Assembly (NCBI RefSeq): GCF_008638365.1
Contig: NZ_VWVU01000035.1
Location: forward strand, 1 to 64,000
Direction of reading: 5' to 3'
DNA: 64,000 bases
Origin: Nocardiopsis quinghaiensis
Lineage (GTDB): Bacteria; Actinomycetota; Actinomycetes; Streptosporangiales; Streptosporangiaceae
The translations under genes and the position numbers were made by a program. Within the stretch, counting starts at the first letter, position 1, and every line of letters begins with the position of its first letter. Below the pieces are notes generated by a model. It had not been told where the DNA came from and ran no database searches. It saw only the letters and a list, made by a program, of their open reading frames with translations. Positions 56,739-64,000 of this stretch are shown piece after piece.

Positions 56739-57533
56739 TCAGAGCTCGGTGCCGCCGTCGGTCCCGGAACTCCCGTCCTCCTCGGCGAGGATCAGGTACA
56801 GGCCCCGCCTGGTCTCGGCCAGGAGGCGCTTGGCGCGCTCCAGCTGGTCCGCGCTGCCCGCCTGGGCGACCTGTGCCGCGGCGGCGGTCAGCTGGTAGGC
56901 CAGCGTGCCGACCTCCTCGTACCGGGACCGGCTGTCGGCGTAGGCGTCGGCGACCGCCTCCCAGGGCGGGGTGAGGTCGGCGCCGTTCTCCTCCAGGTGG
57001 GCGATGCCCTCCTCGGTGAGCTTGTAGGGGCGCCGCCGCCCCTCACCCGTCTGCTGGGCGACCAGGCCCTCGTCCTCCAACTGCTGGAGCATGGGGTAGA
57101 TGGAGCCGGGGCTGGGCCGCCACATGCCGCCGCTGCGGTCACGGCCCTCGCGGATGATCTCATACCCGCTGCGCGGCTCCTCGGCGAGCAGCAGCAGGAT
57201 GCCGGTGCGCACGTCGCCCCGCTTGGCGCGGTGTCCGCCCCCGCGCCGGCCTCCGCCGCGTCCGCCCCGGGGACCGAAGCCCCCGCCGGGCCCGAAGCCG
57301 CCGAAGGGCTGACCGGGTCCGAAGTGCCCGCCTCCCCACGGCGGGACTCCGGGCGGTGTCGGGGGCTCGGGCGGGACCGGACCGAACTCGGCCCGCTCAC
57401 CGCCGCGTCCGCGGCCGTGGTGTTCGGGGCGCCCTGGCCGGGCGGCGTCGGAGCGCCGACCCCAGGGGCGGCGCGCACGGCGCGGGCCGCGCGCGTCCCA
57501 GGACCAGGGACCGGGAAGTGCCATGGCACTCAT
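56739..57533 (-). CDS. PadR-family regulator with Gly/Pro-rich N-terminus
   Basis: 264 aa from the ATG at 57533 (AAGGAG 6 nt upstream). The PadR winged helix begins near residue 105: VRTGILLLLAEEPRSGYEII, SPGSIYPMLQQLEDEGLV, GEGRRRPYKLTEEG. It is followed by the dimerisation helix. The first about 100 residues are a disordered Gly/Pro/Arg segment not usual in short PadR proteins. PadR proteins commonly repress their own gene and an exporter; no exporter is adjacent. An AT-rich inverted motif upstream may be its operator. Confidence 0.85.
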   Translation of the reverse strand: MSAMALPGPWSWDARGPRRARRPWGRRSDAARPGRPEHHGRGRGGERAEFGPVPPEPPTPPGVPPWGGGHFGPGQPFGGFGPGGGFGPRGGRGGGRRGGGHRAKRGDVRTGILLLLAEEPRSGYEIIREGRDRSGGMWRPSPGSIYPMLQQLEDEGLVAQQTGEGRRRPYKLTEEGIAHLEENGADLTPPWEAVADAYADSRSRYEEVGTLAYQLTAAAAQVAQAGSADQLERAKRLLAETRRGLYLILAEEDGSSGTDGGTEL

Positions 57534-57583
57534 GGTGTTCTCCTTCACAGGTAGCGACACAGAGAGACTGTCATACTCTGTTC

Positions 57584-57604
57584 CGATAGCTCAAAGATAT
57601 ATCG
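57584..57604 (-). promoter_or_regulatory. Candidate PadR operator
   Basis: AT-rich CGATA / TATCG inverted repeat (57584-57588 / 57600-57604) overlapping the palindrome GATATATC at 57596-57603, about 50-70 bp before the padR ATG. It stands out in base composition; assignment as an auto-regulatory site is inference. Confidence 0.35.
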
Positions 57605-57639
57605 CTAACTTTCCGAAGGCAAGCCCCGGGTACGGAAAA

Positions 57640-57675
57640 GGTCCCCGGGCGCCCTTCGCGGGGCATCCGGGGACC
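57640..57675 (-). terminator. Terminator after dnaE
   Basis: 9-bp outer arms GGTCCCCGG / CCGGGGACC (57640-57648 / 57667-57675) enclosing a second stem with a TTCG loop, 22 nt past the dnaE stop. Confidence 0.8.
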
Positions 57676-57697
57676 GGAGAGCGGGGAGCGGGACAGG

Positions 57698-60600
57698 TCA
57701 GTAGTCGACCGCGTAGGCCCCCAGCAGGCTCTTCACCTCACCGTTGAACTCCGGGGAGATCCGCACCGAGTAGCGGTCCACGGCGTAGATCCTGGACCGG
57801 ACCGGGTTGTCCACCCGGATCCGTACCGGGGTCTCCCCCTTGTGCGTGGACAGCACCTGGCGCAGGTCGCCGATCAGCTCGGGGGTCAGCCGCTTCTCGT
57901 CCACGGTCAGCAGCACCGGCGGCTCGCCCTCGGTGATGTGCGAGATGTCCAGGATCGACATCTCGGAGGCGAACATCGACCAGGTGCCGTCCCGGTCGTT
58001 CAACCGGCCCTTGACGGTGACCGCGGTGTCCTCCAGCAGGGCCTCCACGTACAGCGGATAGGTCTTGGGGAAGAACAGGACCTCCATGCTGGCGTCCAGG
58101 TCCTCCACCGTGGCGATCGCCCACTGGTTGCCCGCCTTGTTGGTGCGCTTGTCCACCTTGGAGATCAGTCCGGCGATGCGCACCTCACCGCGTTCGCGGC
58201 TGAGTTCACCTGCGACGACCTGCGCGATGGAGGTGTCGCGCGAGCGTGCCAGCACGCGTTCGGCACCGGCCAGCGGGTGGCTGGACACGTACAGGCCCAG
58301 CATCTCCCGTTCGAAGGACAGCTTGGTCTTGCGGTCCCACTCCTCGTCGCCCCAGTTGATGTTGAGTCCGATCGGGGCGGAGTCGGCCTCGTCCCCGCCG
58401 CCGAACAGGTCGAACTGGCCGTTCGCCTCCTGCTTCTTGGAGCTGATCATGCCCTCGACCGCCGTCTCGTGGTGACGGTACAGCTCGCGGCGCGGCTGGC
58501 CGAGGGAGTCGAACGCGCCCGCCTTGACCAGCGACTCGATGACGCGCTTGTTGCAGGCCGCCAGCTCGATCTTGGACAGGAAGTCGGTGAAGGAGGTGTA
58601 CCTGCCCTTCTCCGTGCGGGTCCTGATGACCGAGTTGACCACGTTGGCGCCGACGTTGCGGACGGCGCCCATGCCGAAGCGGATGTCCTGGCCGACCGGG
58701 GTGAAGCGCAGACCCGAGTCGTTGACGTCCGGGGGCAGCACCTTGATGCCCTGGGTGCGGCACTCGGCCAGGTAGACCGCCATCTTGTCCTTGTCGTCGC
58801 TGACCGAGGTCAGCAGCGCGGCCATGTAGGCGGCGGGGTGGTTGGCCTTGAGGTAGGCGGTCCAGTAGGAGACCAGCGCGTACCCGGCGGCGTGCGACTT
58901 GTTGAACGCGTACCCGGCGAAGGGGAGCATGACGTCCCACAGGGCCTGGACCGCCTCCTTGGAGAAGTCGCGCTCCATGGCGCCGGGGAAGAACTTGGCC
59001 TCCTCCTCCTCCAGCGCCTCCTTCTTCTTCTTGCCCATCGCGCGACGCATCAGGTCCGCGCCGCCCAGCGTGTACCCGGCCAACTGCTGGGCGATGGCCA
59101 TGATCTGCTCCTGGTAGACGAGCAGGTGGAAGGTCTCCCCCAGGATCGGGTCCAGAGCCTCCTTGAGCTCCGGGTGGATCGGGGTGACCTCCTGGCGCCC
59201 GTTCGAGCGGTCCGCGTAGTCGTTGTGCGCGTTGGCGGCCATCGGACCGGGCCGGTACAGCGACAGCACGGCCGCGATGTCACCGAACTTCTTGGGTTCC
59301 ATCCGCTTGAGCAGGTTGCGCATGGCGCCGCCGTCCAGCTGGAACACGCCCAGGGTGTCGCCGCGTGAGAGCAGCTGGTAGGTCTTCTTGTCGTCCAGGG
59401 AGAGCTTCCCCAGATCGATGTCGATTCCTTCCGACTCCTTGATGCTCTTGACCGCGTCGTCCATGATCGTCAGGTTGCGCAGGCCCAGGAAGTCCATCTT
59501 GAGCAGACCCATGTCCTCGCACTGAGGGTAGGGAAAGCCGGTGATGATGGCGCCGTCGGTGTCGCGCTTGTGCAGCGGGATGACGTCGAGCAGGGGTTCC
59601 TTGGACAGGATCACGCCCGCGGCGTGCACGCCGGTGCCGCGGGTCAGGCCCTCGATACCGCGCGCGGTCTCCATGACCTTGTCGACCTGGGGGTCCTGCT
59701 CGGCGAGGTTGCGCAGCTCCGTGGTCTCGCCGTAGCGCTCGTGCTCGGGGTTGGACACCGCTTCGAGGGGGATCTCCTTGCCGCCCACCGCCGCGGGGAA
59801 GGCCTTGGTGATCTGGTCCCCCACCGAGTAGGGCATGCCGAGGATGCGGGCGGAGTCCTTGACGGCGGCCTTGGCCTTGATGGTGCCGAAGGTGAGGATC
59901 TGCGCGACGCGCTCGTCGCCGTAGAGCCTGGTGACGTACTCGATCATCTCCCCGCGCCGACGCTCGTCGAAGTCCAGGTCGACATCGGGCATGGTCACGC
60001 GCTCGGGATTGAGGAACCGCTCGAACAGCAGCCCGTGATCCAGCGGGTCCAGGTCGGTGATGCCCAGGACGTAGGCGACCATCGATCCGGCCGCCGAGCC
60101 GCGGCCCGGCCCCAGGGCGATGCCCGCCTTGCGCGCGTACTGGCAGATGTCGGCGACCACCAGGAAGTAGGCGGGGAAGCCCATCTTGTTGATGATGTCC
60201 AGCTCGAACTCGACCCGGCTGCGGACCTCGGCGCTGGTCCCGTCGGGGTAGCGCGTCGGGAGCAGCCGCTCGATCTCCTTGGCCAGCCAGGAGGCCTGGG
60301 TCTCCCCCTCCGGCACCGGGAAGACGGGCATCAGGTCGCGGTGCGCGAACACCGCGTCGTAGGCCCCCGGATCGATGCGCTCGGCGACGAGCAGGGTGTT
60401 CCTGCAGCCCAGCTCCCACTCGTCGAAGTTGAGGAGGCCGCGCATCTCGTCCGCGCTCTTGAGGTAGTAGCCCGAGCCGTTGAACCGGAACCGGGTGGGG
60501 TCGTCCAGGTTCTTGCCCACGCCCACCGCCAGCAGGGCGTCGTGCGCGGAGGCCTGGCTCTCGTAGACGTAGTGGGAGTCGTTGGTGACCAGCGGCGGGA

Positions 60601-61258
60601 TGTTCAGTTCGCGGCCGACCCTGAGCAGGCCGTCGCGGACCTCCTTCTCGATGGGTACGCCGTGGTCCATCAGCTCCAGGAAGACGTTGTCCCTGCCGAA
60701 GATGTCCTGGAGCTTGGACGCGTACCCGATGGCCTCCTTCTCCTGCCCCAGCCGCAGCCGCGTCTGCACGCCGCCCGAGGGGCAGCCGGTGCTGACGATG
60801 ACGCCCTCGCTGTGCTCGGCCATCAGGTCCAGGTCCATGCGGGGCTTCATGTAGTAGCCCTCCATGGACGCCAGGGACGACATCCTGAAGAGGTTGCGCA
60901 GCCCGGTCTCGTTCTGCGCCAGCATCGTCATGTGCAGGTAGCGCCCGCCGCCGGAGATGTCCTTGCCGCCCTCGGCCGACGCGTCGTCGGACCCGCTGGC
61001 CCGCCCCCAGAAGACCCGCTTCTTGTGGAACCGTGCCTCGGGCGCGACATACGCCTCGATACCGATGATCGGCTTGACTCCCGAGCCCTTGGACTGCTGG
61101 TAGAACTCGTACGCCCCGAACATGTTGCCGTGGTCGGTCATGGCGACCGCGGGCATGCCCAGCCTCGACGCTTCCTTGAACAGGGGCTTGAGCTTCGCGG
61201 CCCCGTCGAGCATCGAGTACTCGGTGTGGACGTGCAGATGGGCGAAGGAGTCGGCCAT
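57698..61258 (-). CDS. dnaE: DNA polymerase III alpha subunit
   Basis: Replicative polymerase, 1186 aa (the actinobacterial DnaE1 length). The N-terminal PHP domain starts AHLHVHTEYSMLDGAAK and keeps its metal-ligand pattern (MTDHGNMFGA, VTNDSHYV). Catalytic aspartates are in MPDVDLDFDE, with a third in the palm at the GVFQLDGGAM region. GPGRGSAAGSMVAYVLGITDLDP and GYAFNKSHAAGYALVSYWTAYLK are conserved. The tau/beta-binding region and OB fold (VRIAGLISKVDKR) are present. The ribosome site is weak. No intein or frameshift is seen. Confidence 0.97.
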   Translation of the reverse strand: MADSFAHLHVHTEYSMLDGAAKLKPLFKEASRLGMPAVAMTDHGNMFGAYEFYQQSKGSGVKPIIGIEAYVAPEARFHKKRVFWGRASGSDDASAEGGKDISGGGRYLHMTMLAQNETGLRNLFRMSSLASMEGYYMKPRMDLDLMAEHSEGVIVSTGCPSGGVQTRLRLGQEKEAIGYASKLQDIFGRDNVFLELMDHGVPIEKEVRDGLLRVGRELNIPPLVTNDSHYVYESQASAHDALLAVGVGKNLDDPTRFRFNGSGYYLKSADEMRGLLNFDEWELGCRNTLLVAERIDPGAYDAVFAHRDLMPVFPVPEGETQASWLAKEIERLLPTRYPDGTSAEVRSRVEFELDIINKMGFPAYFLVVADICQYARKAGIALGPGRGSAAGSMVAYVLGITDLDPLDHGLLFERFLNPERVTMPDVDLDFDERRRGEMIEYVTRLYGDERVAQILTFGTIKAKAAVKDSARILGMPYSVGDQITKAFPAAVGGKEIPLEAVSNPEHERYGETTELRNLAEQDPQVDKVMETARGIEGLTRGTGVHAAGVILSKEPLLDVIPLHKRDTDGAIITGFPYPQCEDMGLLKMDFLGLRNLTIMDDAVKSIKESEGIDIDLGKLSLDDKKTYQLLSRGDTLGVFQLDGGAMRNLLKRMEPKKFGDIAAVLSLYRPGPMAANAHNDYADRSNGRQEVTPIHPELKEALDPILGETFHLLVYQEQIMAIAQQLAGYTLGGADLMRRAMGKKKKEALEEEEAKFFPGAMERDFSKEAVQALWDVMLPFAGYAFNKSHAAGYALVSYWTAYLKANHPAAYMAALLTSVSDDKDKMAVYLAECRTQGIKVLPPDVNDSGLRFTPVGQDIRFGMGAVRNVGANVVNSVIRTRTEKGRYTSFTDFLSKIELAACNKRVIESLVKAGAFDSLGQPRRELYRHHETAVEGMISSKKQEANGQFDLFGGGDEADSAPIGLNINWGDEEWDRKTKLSFEREMLGLYVSSHPLAGAERVLARSRDTSIAQVVAGELSRERGEVRIAGLISKVDKRTNKAGNQWAIATVEDLDASMEVLFFPKTYPLYVEALLEDTAVTVKGRLNDRDGTWSMFASEMSILDISHITEGEPPVLLTVDEKRLTPELIGDLRQVLSTHKGETPVRIRVDNPVRSRIYAVDRYSVRISPEFNGEVKSLLGAYAVDY

Positions 61259-61475
61259 GGCTAGGGTGCCCCCAGGAGGGTCGATGGACGTGTGGTAACT
61301 CCTGAGCCTACGACTTTCCCGACCGTCCCGCTGACGCCTGTGGACGACTGGTCGGCGCCCCGTGACCGGGCACGGACGGCCACCGGAACGGTCGCTCCGG
61401 CGCCCGGACCTCGCGGACCCGTTCCACGGCGCGGGGCGCGCCCGGAGGGAGGACGCGCCCGCACGGCACGCCGGA

Positions 61476-62657
61476 TCAGTCGACGCCCAGCCACAGGTCG
61501 GGGCCGAACACCTCGTAGTGGACGAGGCGGGCGGGCACACCGGCCCTGAGCAGTTGGGAGCGCACGTCGCGCATGAAGGGCAGCGGCCCGCACAGATAGG
61601 CCTCGGCGCCCTCGGGGACCTCCACCCCGCCCAGGTCCATCCGCCCCCGGCCGTCGTCGCCGCCGGCCTCGTACCAGACCCGCGAGGTCGCGTTGGGAAG
61701 CGCCCCGACCAGGTCACGGACCTCGTCCCGGTGGGCGTGGTCCCCCGGGCCGCGGTCGGCGTGCAGCACGAGGACCTCGCGCTCGCTTCCCCGCTCGACG
61801 AGCCGGTCGAGCATGGCGACCATCGGTGTGCAGCCGATCCCGGCCGAGGCCATCACGAGGGGGTGGTCGCCCTCGGACAGGGTCACGTCACCCGCCGGGA
61901 CGGACACCACGACGGTGTCGCCGGTGACGGCGGTGTCGTACAGCAGGGTGGAGACCTCGCCCGCGGGGGTGGCCCCGGCGCGCAGGCGCTTGACGGTGAT
62001 GCGGCGGCGCCTGCCCTCCCCTCCGGTCAGGGAGTACTGGCGGGCCTGGCGTACGCCGTCGGGCATGCGCACACGGACGCTGACGTACTGGCCGGGGACG
62101 AAGGCGGGGACGGGCTCGTCGTCCTCGGGTTCGAGGGTCAGGGAGACGGTGTCGGGGGTCTGCTCACGGCGTTCGGCGACGCGCCAGGGACGCCACACCT
62201 CCTGTCCCGTGCGTCCGTGGCCGGCGTACAGGCGGGCCTCCATCGCGATGAGGGCTCCTGCCATGAGCCAGTACACCTCGTCCCAGGCCCCGACGACCTC
62301 GGGGGTGGCCGCGTCGCCGAGGGTGTCGGCGATGGCGGCGAAGAGGTACTTGTGCACGATCACGTACTGGTCCTCGGTGATCCCGAGGGAGACGTGCTTG
62401 TGGGCGATACGGGCGAGGAGGGCGTCGGGACGCTCGTCCGGGCGTTCGAGGAGCATGGTGGCGAAGGCCGCGATCGACCCGGCCAGGGCCTCGCGCTGTT
62501 CACCGGAGGCCTGGTTGCCCCGGTTGAACATGCCGTCGAGAAGTTCGGGGCGGTCTCCGAGCATCGTGTCGTAGAACCGGGCGGTGATGGGGTCCAGTGC
62601 CTCGGACACGACGGGGAGGGTGGCCCGGATCGTGGCGGCGGACTCGGTCGAGAGCAT
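61476..62657 (-). CDS. hmp: Flavohaemoprotein (nitric oxide dioxygenase)
   Basis: Oxidises NO to nitrate using O2 and NAD(P)H in the cytosol. 393 aa: a globin domain (1-135) with B10-type Tyr in ITARFYDTML, E7-type Gln in NRGNQASGEQREAL and the proximal His in IAHKHVSLGI. The FAD domain motif is RQYSLTGG (about 215), and the NAD domain has MASAGIGCTPMVAML and CGPLPFMRDV. GGAGGA lies 3 nt before the ATG. An NsrR-type operator sits 38 bp upstream and nsrR precedes it on the same strand, so control by NO is expected. Confidence 0.95.
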   Translation of the reverse strand: MLSTESAATIRATLPVVSEALDPITARFYDTMLGDRPELLDGMFNRGNQASGEQREALAGSIAAFATMLLERPDERPDALLARIAHKHVSLGITEDQYVIVHKYLFAAIADTLGDAATPEVVGAWDEVYWLMAGALIAMEARLYAGHGRTGQEVWRPWRVAERREQTPDTVSLTLEPEDDEPVPAFVPGQYVSVRVRMPDGVRQARQYSLTGGEGRRRRITVKRLRAGATPAGEVSTLLYDTAVTGDTVVVSVPAGDVTLSEGDHPLVMASAGIGCTPMVAMLDRLVERGSEREVLVLHADRGPGDHAHRDEVRDLVGALPNATSRVWYEAGGDDGRGRMDLGGVEVPEGAEAYLCGPLPFMRDVRSQLLRAGVPARLVHYEVFGPDLWLGVD

Positions 62658-62695
62658 GCGTCCTCCTTGGTGGGGAAAGCTGTCCCGGGACAGAT

Positions 62696-62718
62696 AATTG
62701 GTATCTGAAATGCATATT
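62696..62718 (-). promoter_or_regulatory. NsrR operator upstream of hmp
   Basis: A 23-bp site in an AT-rich island, agreeing with about 17 of 22 defined positions of the known NsrR consensus (AAGATGCATTT-n-AAATGCATCTT). It lies between nsrR and hmp and overlaps the likely hmp promoter (TTATCT just downstream on the minus strand). Confidence 0.7.
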
Positions 62719-62808
62719 AAAGCCGCCTCGGAACCGCCCCATGGGGGGTACCGCCTTCGCCGGACGCCTCTCCGTGAGATGTTCTCGCAGGTCCGCCCGA
62801 GTGCGCCG

Positions 62809-63243
62809 CTACTCGGGGCGCAACAGGGCGAGGGTGCTACGGGCGGGTGGTGTGACCAAGGACTCCACCGTGACGGTGTCGAGTGAGGCGTAGAACGCCT
62901 CGCGCGCCTCCCTCAGGGCGCTCCGCAGCCGACAGGCGGCACGCAGCGGGCAGGGCGGATCGTCCTCGCACCCGGCGAGGTCCCCGTCGCCCTCCAGCTC
63001 GCGCACGATCGAACCGACCGACGTCCGCGTCCCCTTCTCCGTCAGGCGCAGACCGCCGTTGCGGCCGCGCCGGGCCTCCACCAGTCCCATGTCGGACAGC
63101 CGGGCCACGGCCTTGGCCATGTGCGTGTACGGCACGGAGAGCATTCCGGCGGCGGTCCTGGTGGTGAGGAGTTCGCCCTCCCCCGAGACCGCGAGCCGCA
63201 TGACCAGCCGCAGGGAGACATCGGTGAAAGCGGTCAGACGCAT
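62809..63243 (-). CDS. nsrR: NsrR-type Rrf2 family NO-sensing repressor
   Basis: 144 aa. Rrf2 winged helix (LTAFTDVSLRLVMRLAV, VPYTHMAKAVARLSDMGLV, GRNGGLRLT). Three cysteines at 92, 98 and 104 (C-x5-C-x5-C) ligate the 4Fe-4S cluster that reacts with NO in Streptomyces NsrR. It is 151 nt upstream of hmp on the same strand, with an operator in between. NsrR is expected to repress hmp until NO damages its cluster. Confidence 0.92.
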   Translation of the reverse strand: MRLTAFTDVSLRLVMRLAVSGEGELLTTRTAAGMLSVPYTHMAKAVARLSDMGLVEARRGRNGGLRLTEKGTRTSVGSIVRELEGDGDLAGCEDDPPCPLRAACRLRSALREAREAFYASLDTVTVESLVTPPARSTLALLRPE

Positions 63244-63310
63244 GTACCCAACCTAGGCGACCGGCTCCGGTGGCCTCCCCCCGTCGCAGGCGCCCGGTCC
63301 GCGGGACGCG

Positions 63311-64000
63311 TCACCGCGTGGAGCCGGCGGAGGATCCCGCCCCTCCGGAGTCCCCCGAGCCCGCCGGACCGTGTCCGCCGGGCCCGTCCGCGGGCCGGTG
63401 GTCCCCGATCTCGCGCGGCATCCAGATGAGGACCACGACCAGTCCGACCAGCCCGAAGCACAGGGACACGGCCGCCGCCGTGTGCAGCCCGGACAGGAAC
63501 GCCTCCTTGGCGGGGGCCACCAGCGCCCGGCCCTCATCCCCCATGCGGCGGGCGAGGGCCATGGTCGCCTCGATCGACTCGCCGGCCGGGCGCAGCTCCT
63601 CCGGGCCCGGGTTCCCGGCACCCTCCCTCTCGGCCGCCCTCTCCAGGGCCGGGGTGATATCGGCCCGGTACCGGAAGGAGATGACCGCGCCCAGGACCGC
63701 GACGCCCATCGCCGTCCCCAGCTGGCGGACCGTGTTCTGCACGGCGGAGGCGGAACCGGCCTTGCCCGGCGGCACCGAGGACATGATCGCGTTGGTGGCG
63801 GGGGTCAGGACCACCGCCATCGCACCGGCCTGGAGGAAGAAGAACCCGATGATGAGCGGGAGCGGCGTGTCCACCTCCAGCCGGGTGAAGAAGGCGAAGC
63901 ACGAGCACACGCCCAGCACGCCGACGGCGGCGACCACGCGCGGTCCCGCCCAGCGCACGAGCGTCGGGCTCAGCGGCGCCATGATCATCTGCCCCAGCGC
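63311..64000 (-). CDS. MFS transporter, DHA2 (EmrB/QacA) type, partial
   Basis: C-terminal part of a proton-coupled drug exporter; the gene runs off the right edge (the visible frame is open to base 64000). About 229 residues with four to five helices are visible, including MIMAPLSPTLVRWAGPRVVA and the DHA2-typical GSASAVQNTVRQLGTAMGVAVLGA. A long outer loop (about 115-165) and last helix VSLCFGLVGLVVVLIWMP follow. The Gly/Ser-rich tail is non-conserved. Substrate unknown. Confidence 0.88.
   Translation of the reverse strand, partial: ALGQMIMAPLSPTLVRWAGPRVVAAVGVLGVCSCFAFFTRLEVDTPLPLIIGFFFLQAGAMAVVLTPATNAIMSSVPPGKAGSASAVQNTVRQLGTAMGVAVLGAVISFRYRADITPALERAAEREGAGNPGPEELRPAGESIEATMALARRMGDEGRALVAPAKEAFLSGLHTAAAVSLCFGLVGLVVVLIWMPREIGDHRPADGPGGHGPAGSGDSGGAGSSAGSTR

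Overview
The window is chromosomal DNA from a very GC-rich actinomycete. The gene set fits a filamentous member of the Streptosporangiales, probably Nocardiopsis or a close relative; this is inferred from synteny and protein character, not from a marker-gene search. Supporting signs are the bifunctional PriA isomerase in place of HisA, an ANTAR-type response regulator (PdtaR), DinB/mycothiol-linked folds, an ErpA-sugar kinase-cytochrome oxidase neighbourhood, many GTG starts, and loop-rich terminators without U-tracts. Most genes lie on the minus strand. No phage, integrase, intact transposase or CRISPR array is visible, so this is largely core genome with a few small accessory scars.

Layout. 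1-5.6 kb: cytochrome c oxidase subunits ctaD (cut by the window edge) and ctaC, a TusA-like protein, rpsD, a PfkB-family sugar kinase and the Fe-S carrier gene erpA. 5.9-11.3 kb: a branched-chain amino-acid ABC operon (livH-M-G-F) whose LivH carries an extra secreted domain, preceded by pdtaR. 11.3-12.0 kb: an odd leucine-type tRNA gene followed by a decayed LAGLIDADG-like regulator. 12.2-18.6 kb: a DUF1266 membrane protein, pyruvate kinase, a maleylpyruvate-isomerase-like protein, a methyltransferase, a prenyltransferase-like repeat protein and two tandem DUF2784 membrane proteins. 18.8-24.9 kb: glutamate synthase gltB-gltD. 25.4-29.5 kb: a BpsA-like polyamine-synthase homologue and two paralogous anchored secreted proteins.

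29.6-39.1 kb is a tryptophan/envelope cluster: hisI, the trp-associated membrane protein, an HGxxPAAW-type protein, two CD225-type membrane proteins flanking a DUF2752 protein, trpC, a Trp-rich leader ORF with attenuator-like hairpins, trpB, trpA, then a MauE-like protein, a DsbA-like oxidoreductase and lgt. trpE is missing from its customary place. 39.2-44.1 kb holds a SIS-domain protein and a heterodimeric ABC exporter. 44.3-50.2 kb is the histidine operon hisD-C-B-(53-aa membrane ORF)-H-priA-F, in which hisH and priA are separated by a 387-bp segment resembling the end of an IS200/IS605-type element.

50.3-57.5 kb: a ferritin gene behind iron-box-like repeats, a Lon-N-like protein, a YbaK-type deacylase, an acyl-CoA ligase with a leaderless-type promoter, a membrane protein, two near-identical DinB/DUF664 genes and a PadR regulator. 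57.7-64 kb: dnaE, then the nitric-oxide module nsrR-hmp with a recognisable NsrR operator, and the C-terminal half of a DHA2-type MFS exporter cut by the right edge.

The most rewarding items are the trpBA leader, the tRNA-Leu(CAA) gene without a long variable arm, the IS605-like scar in the his operon, the LivH fusion and the iron-box array before the ferritin gene.
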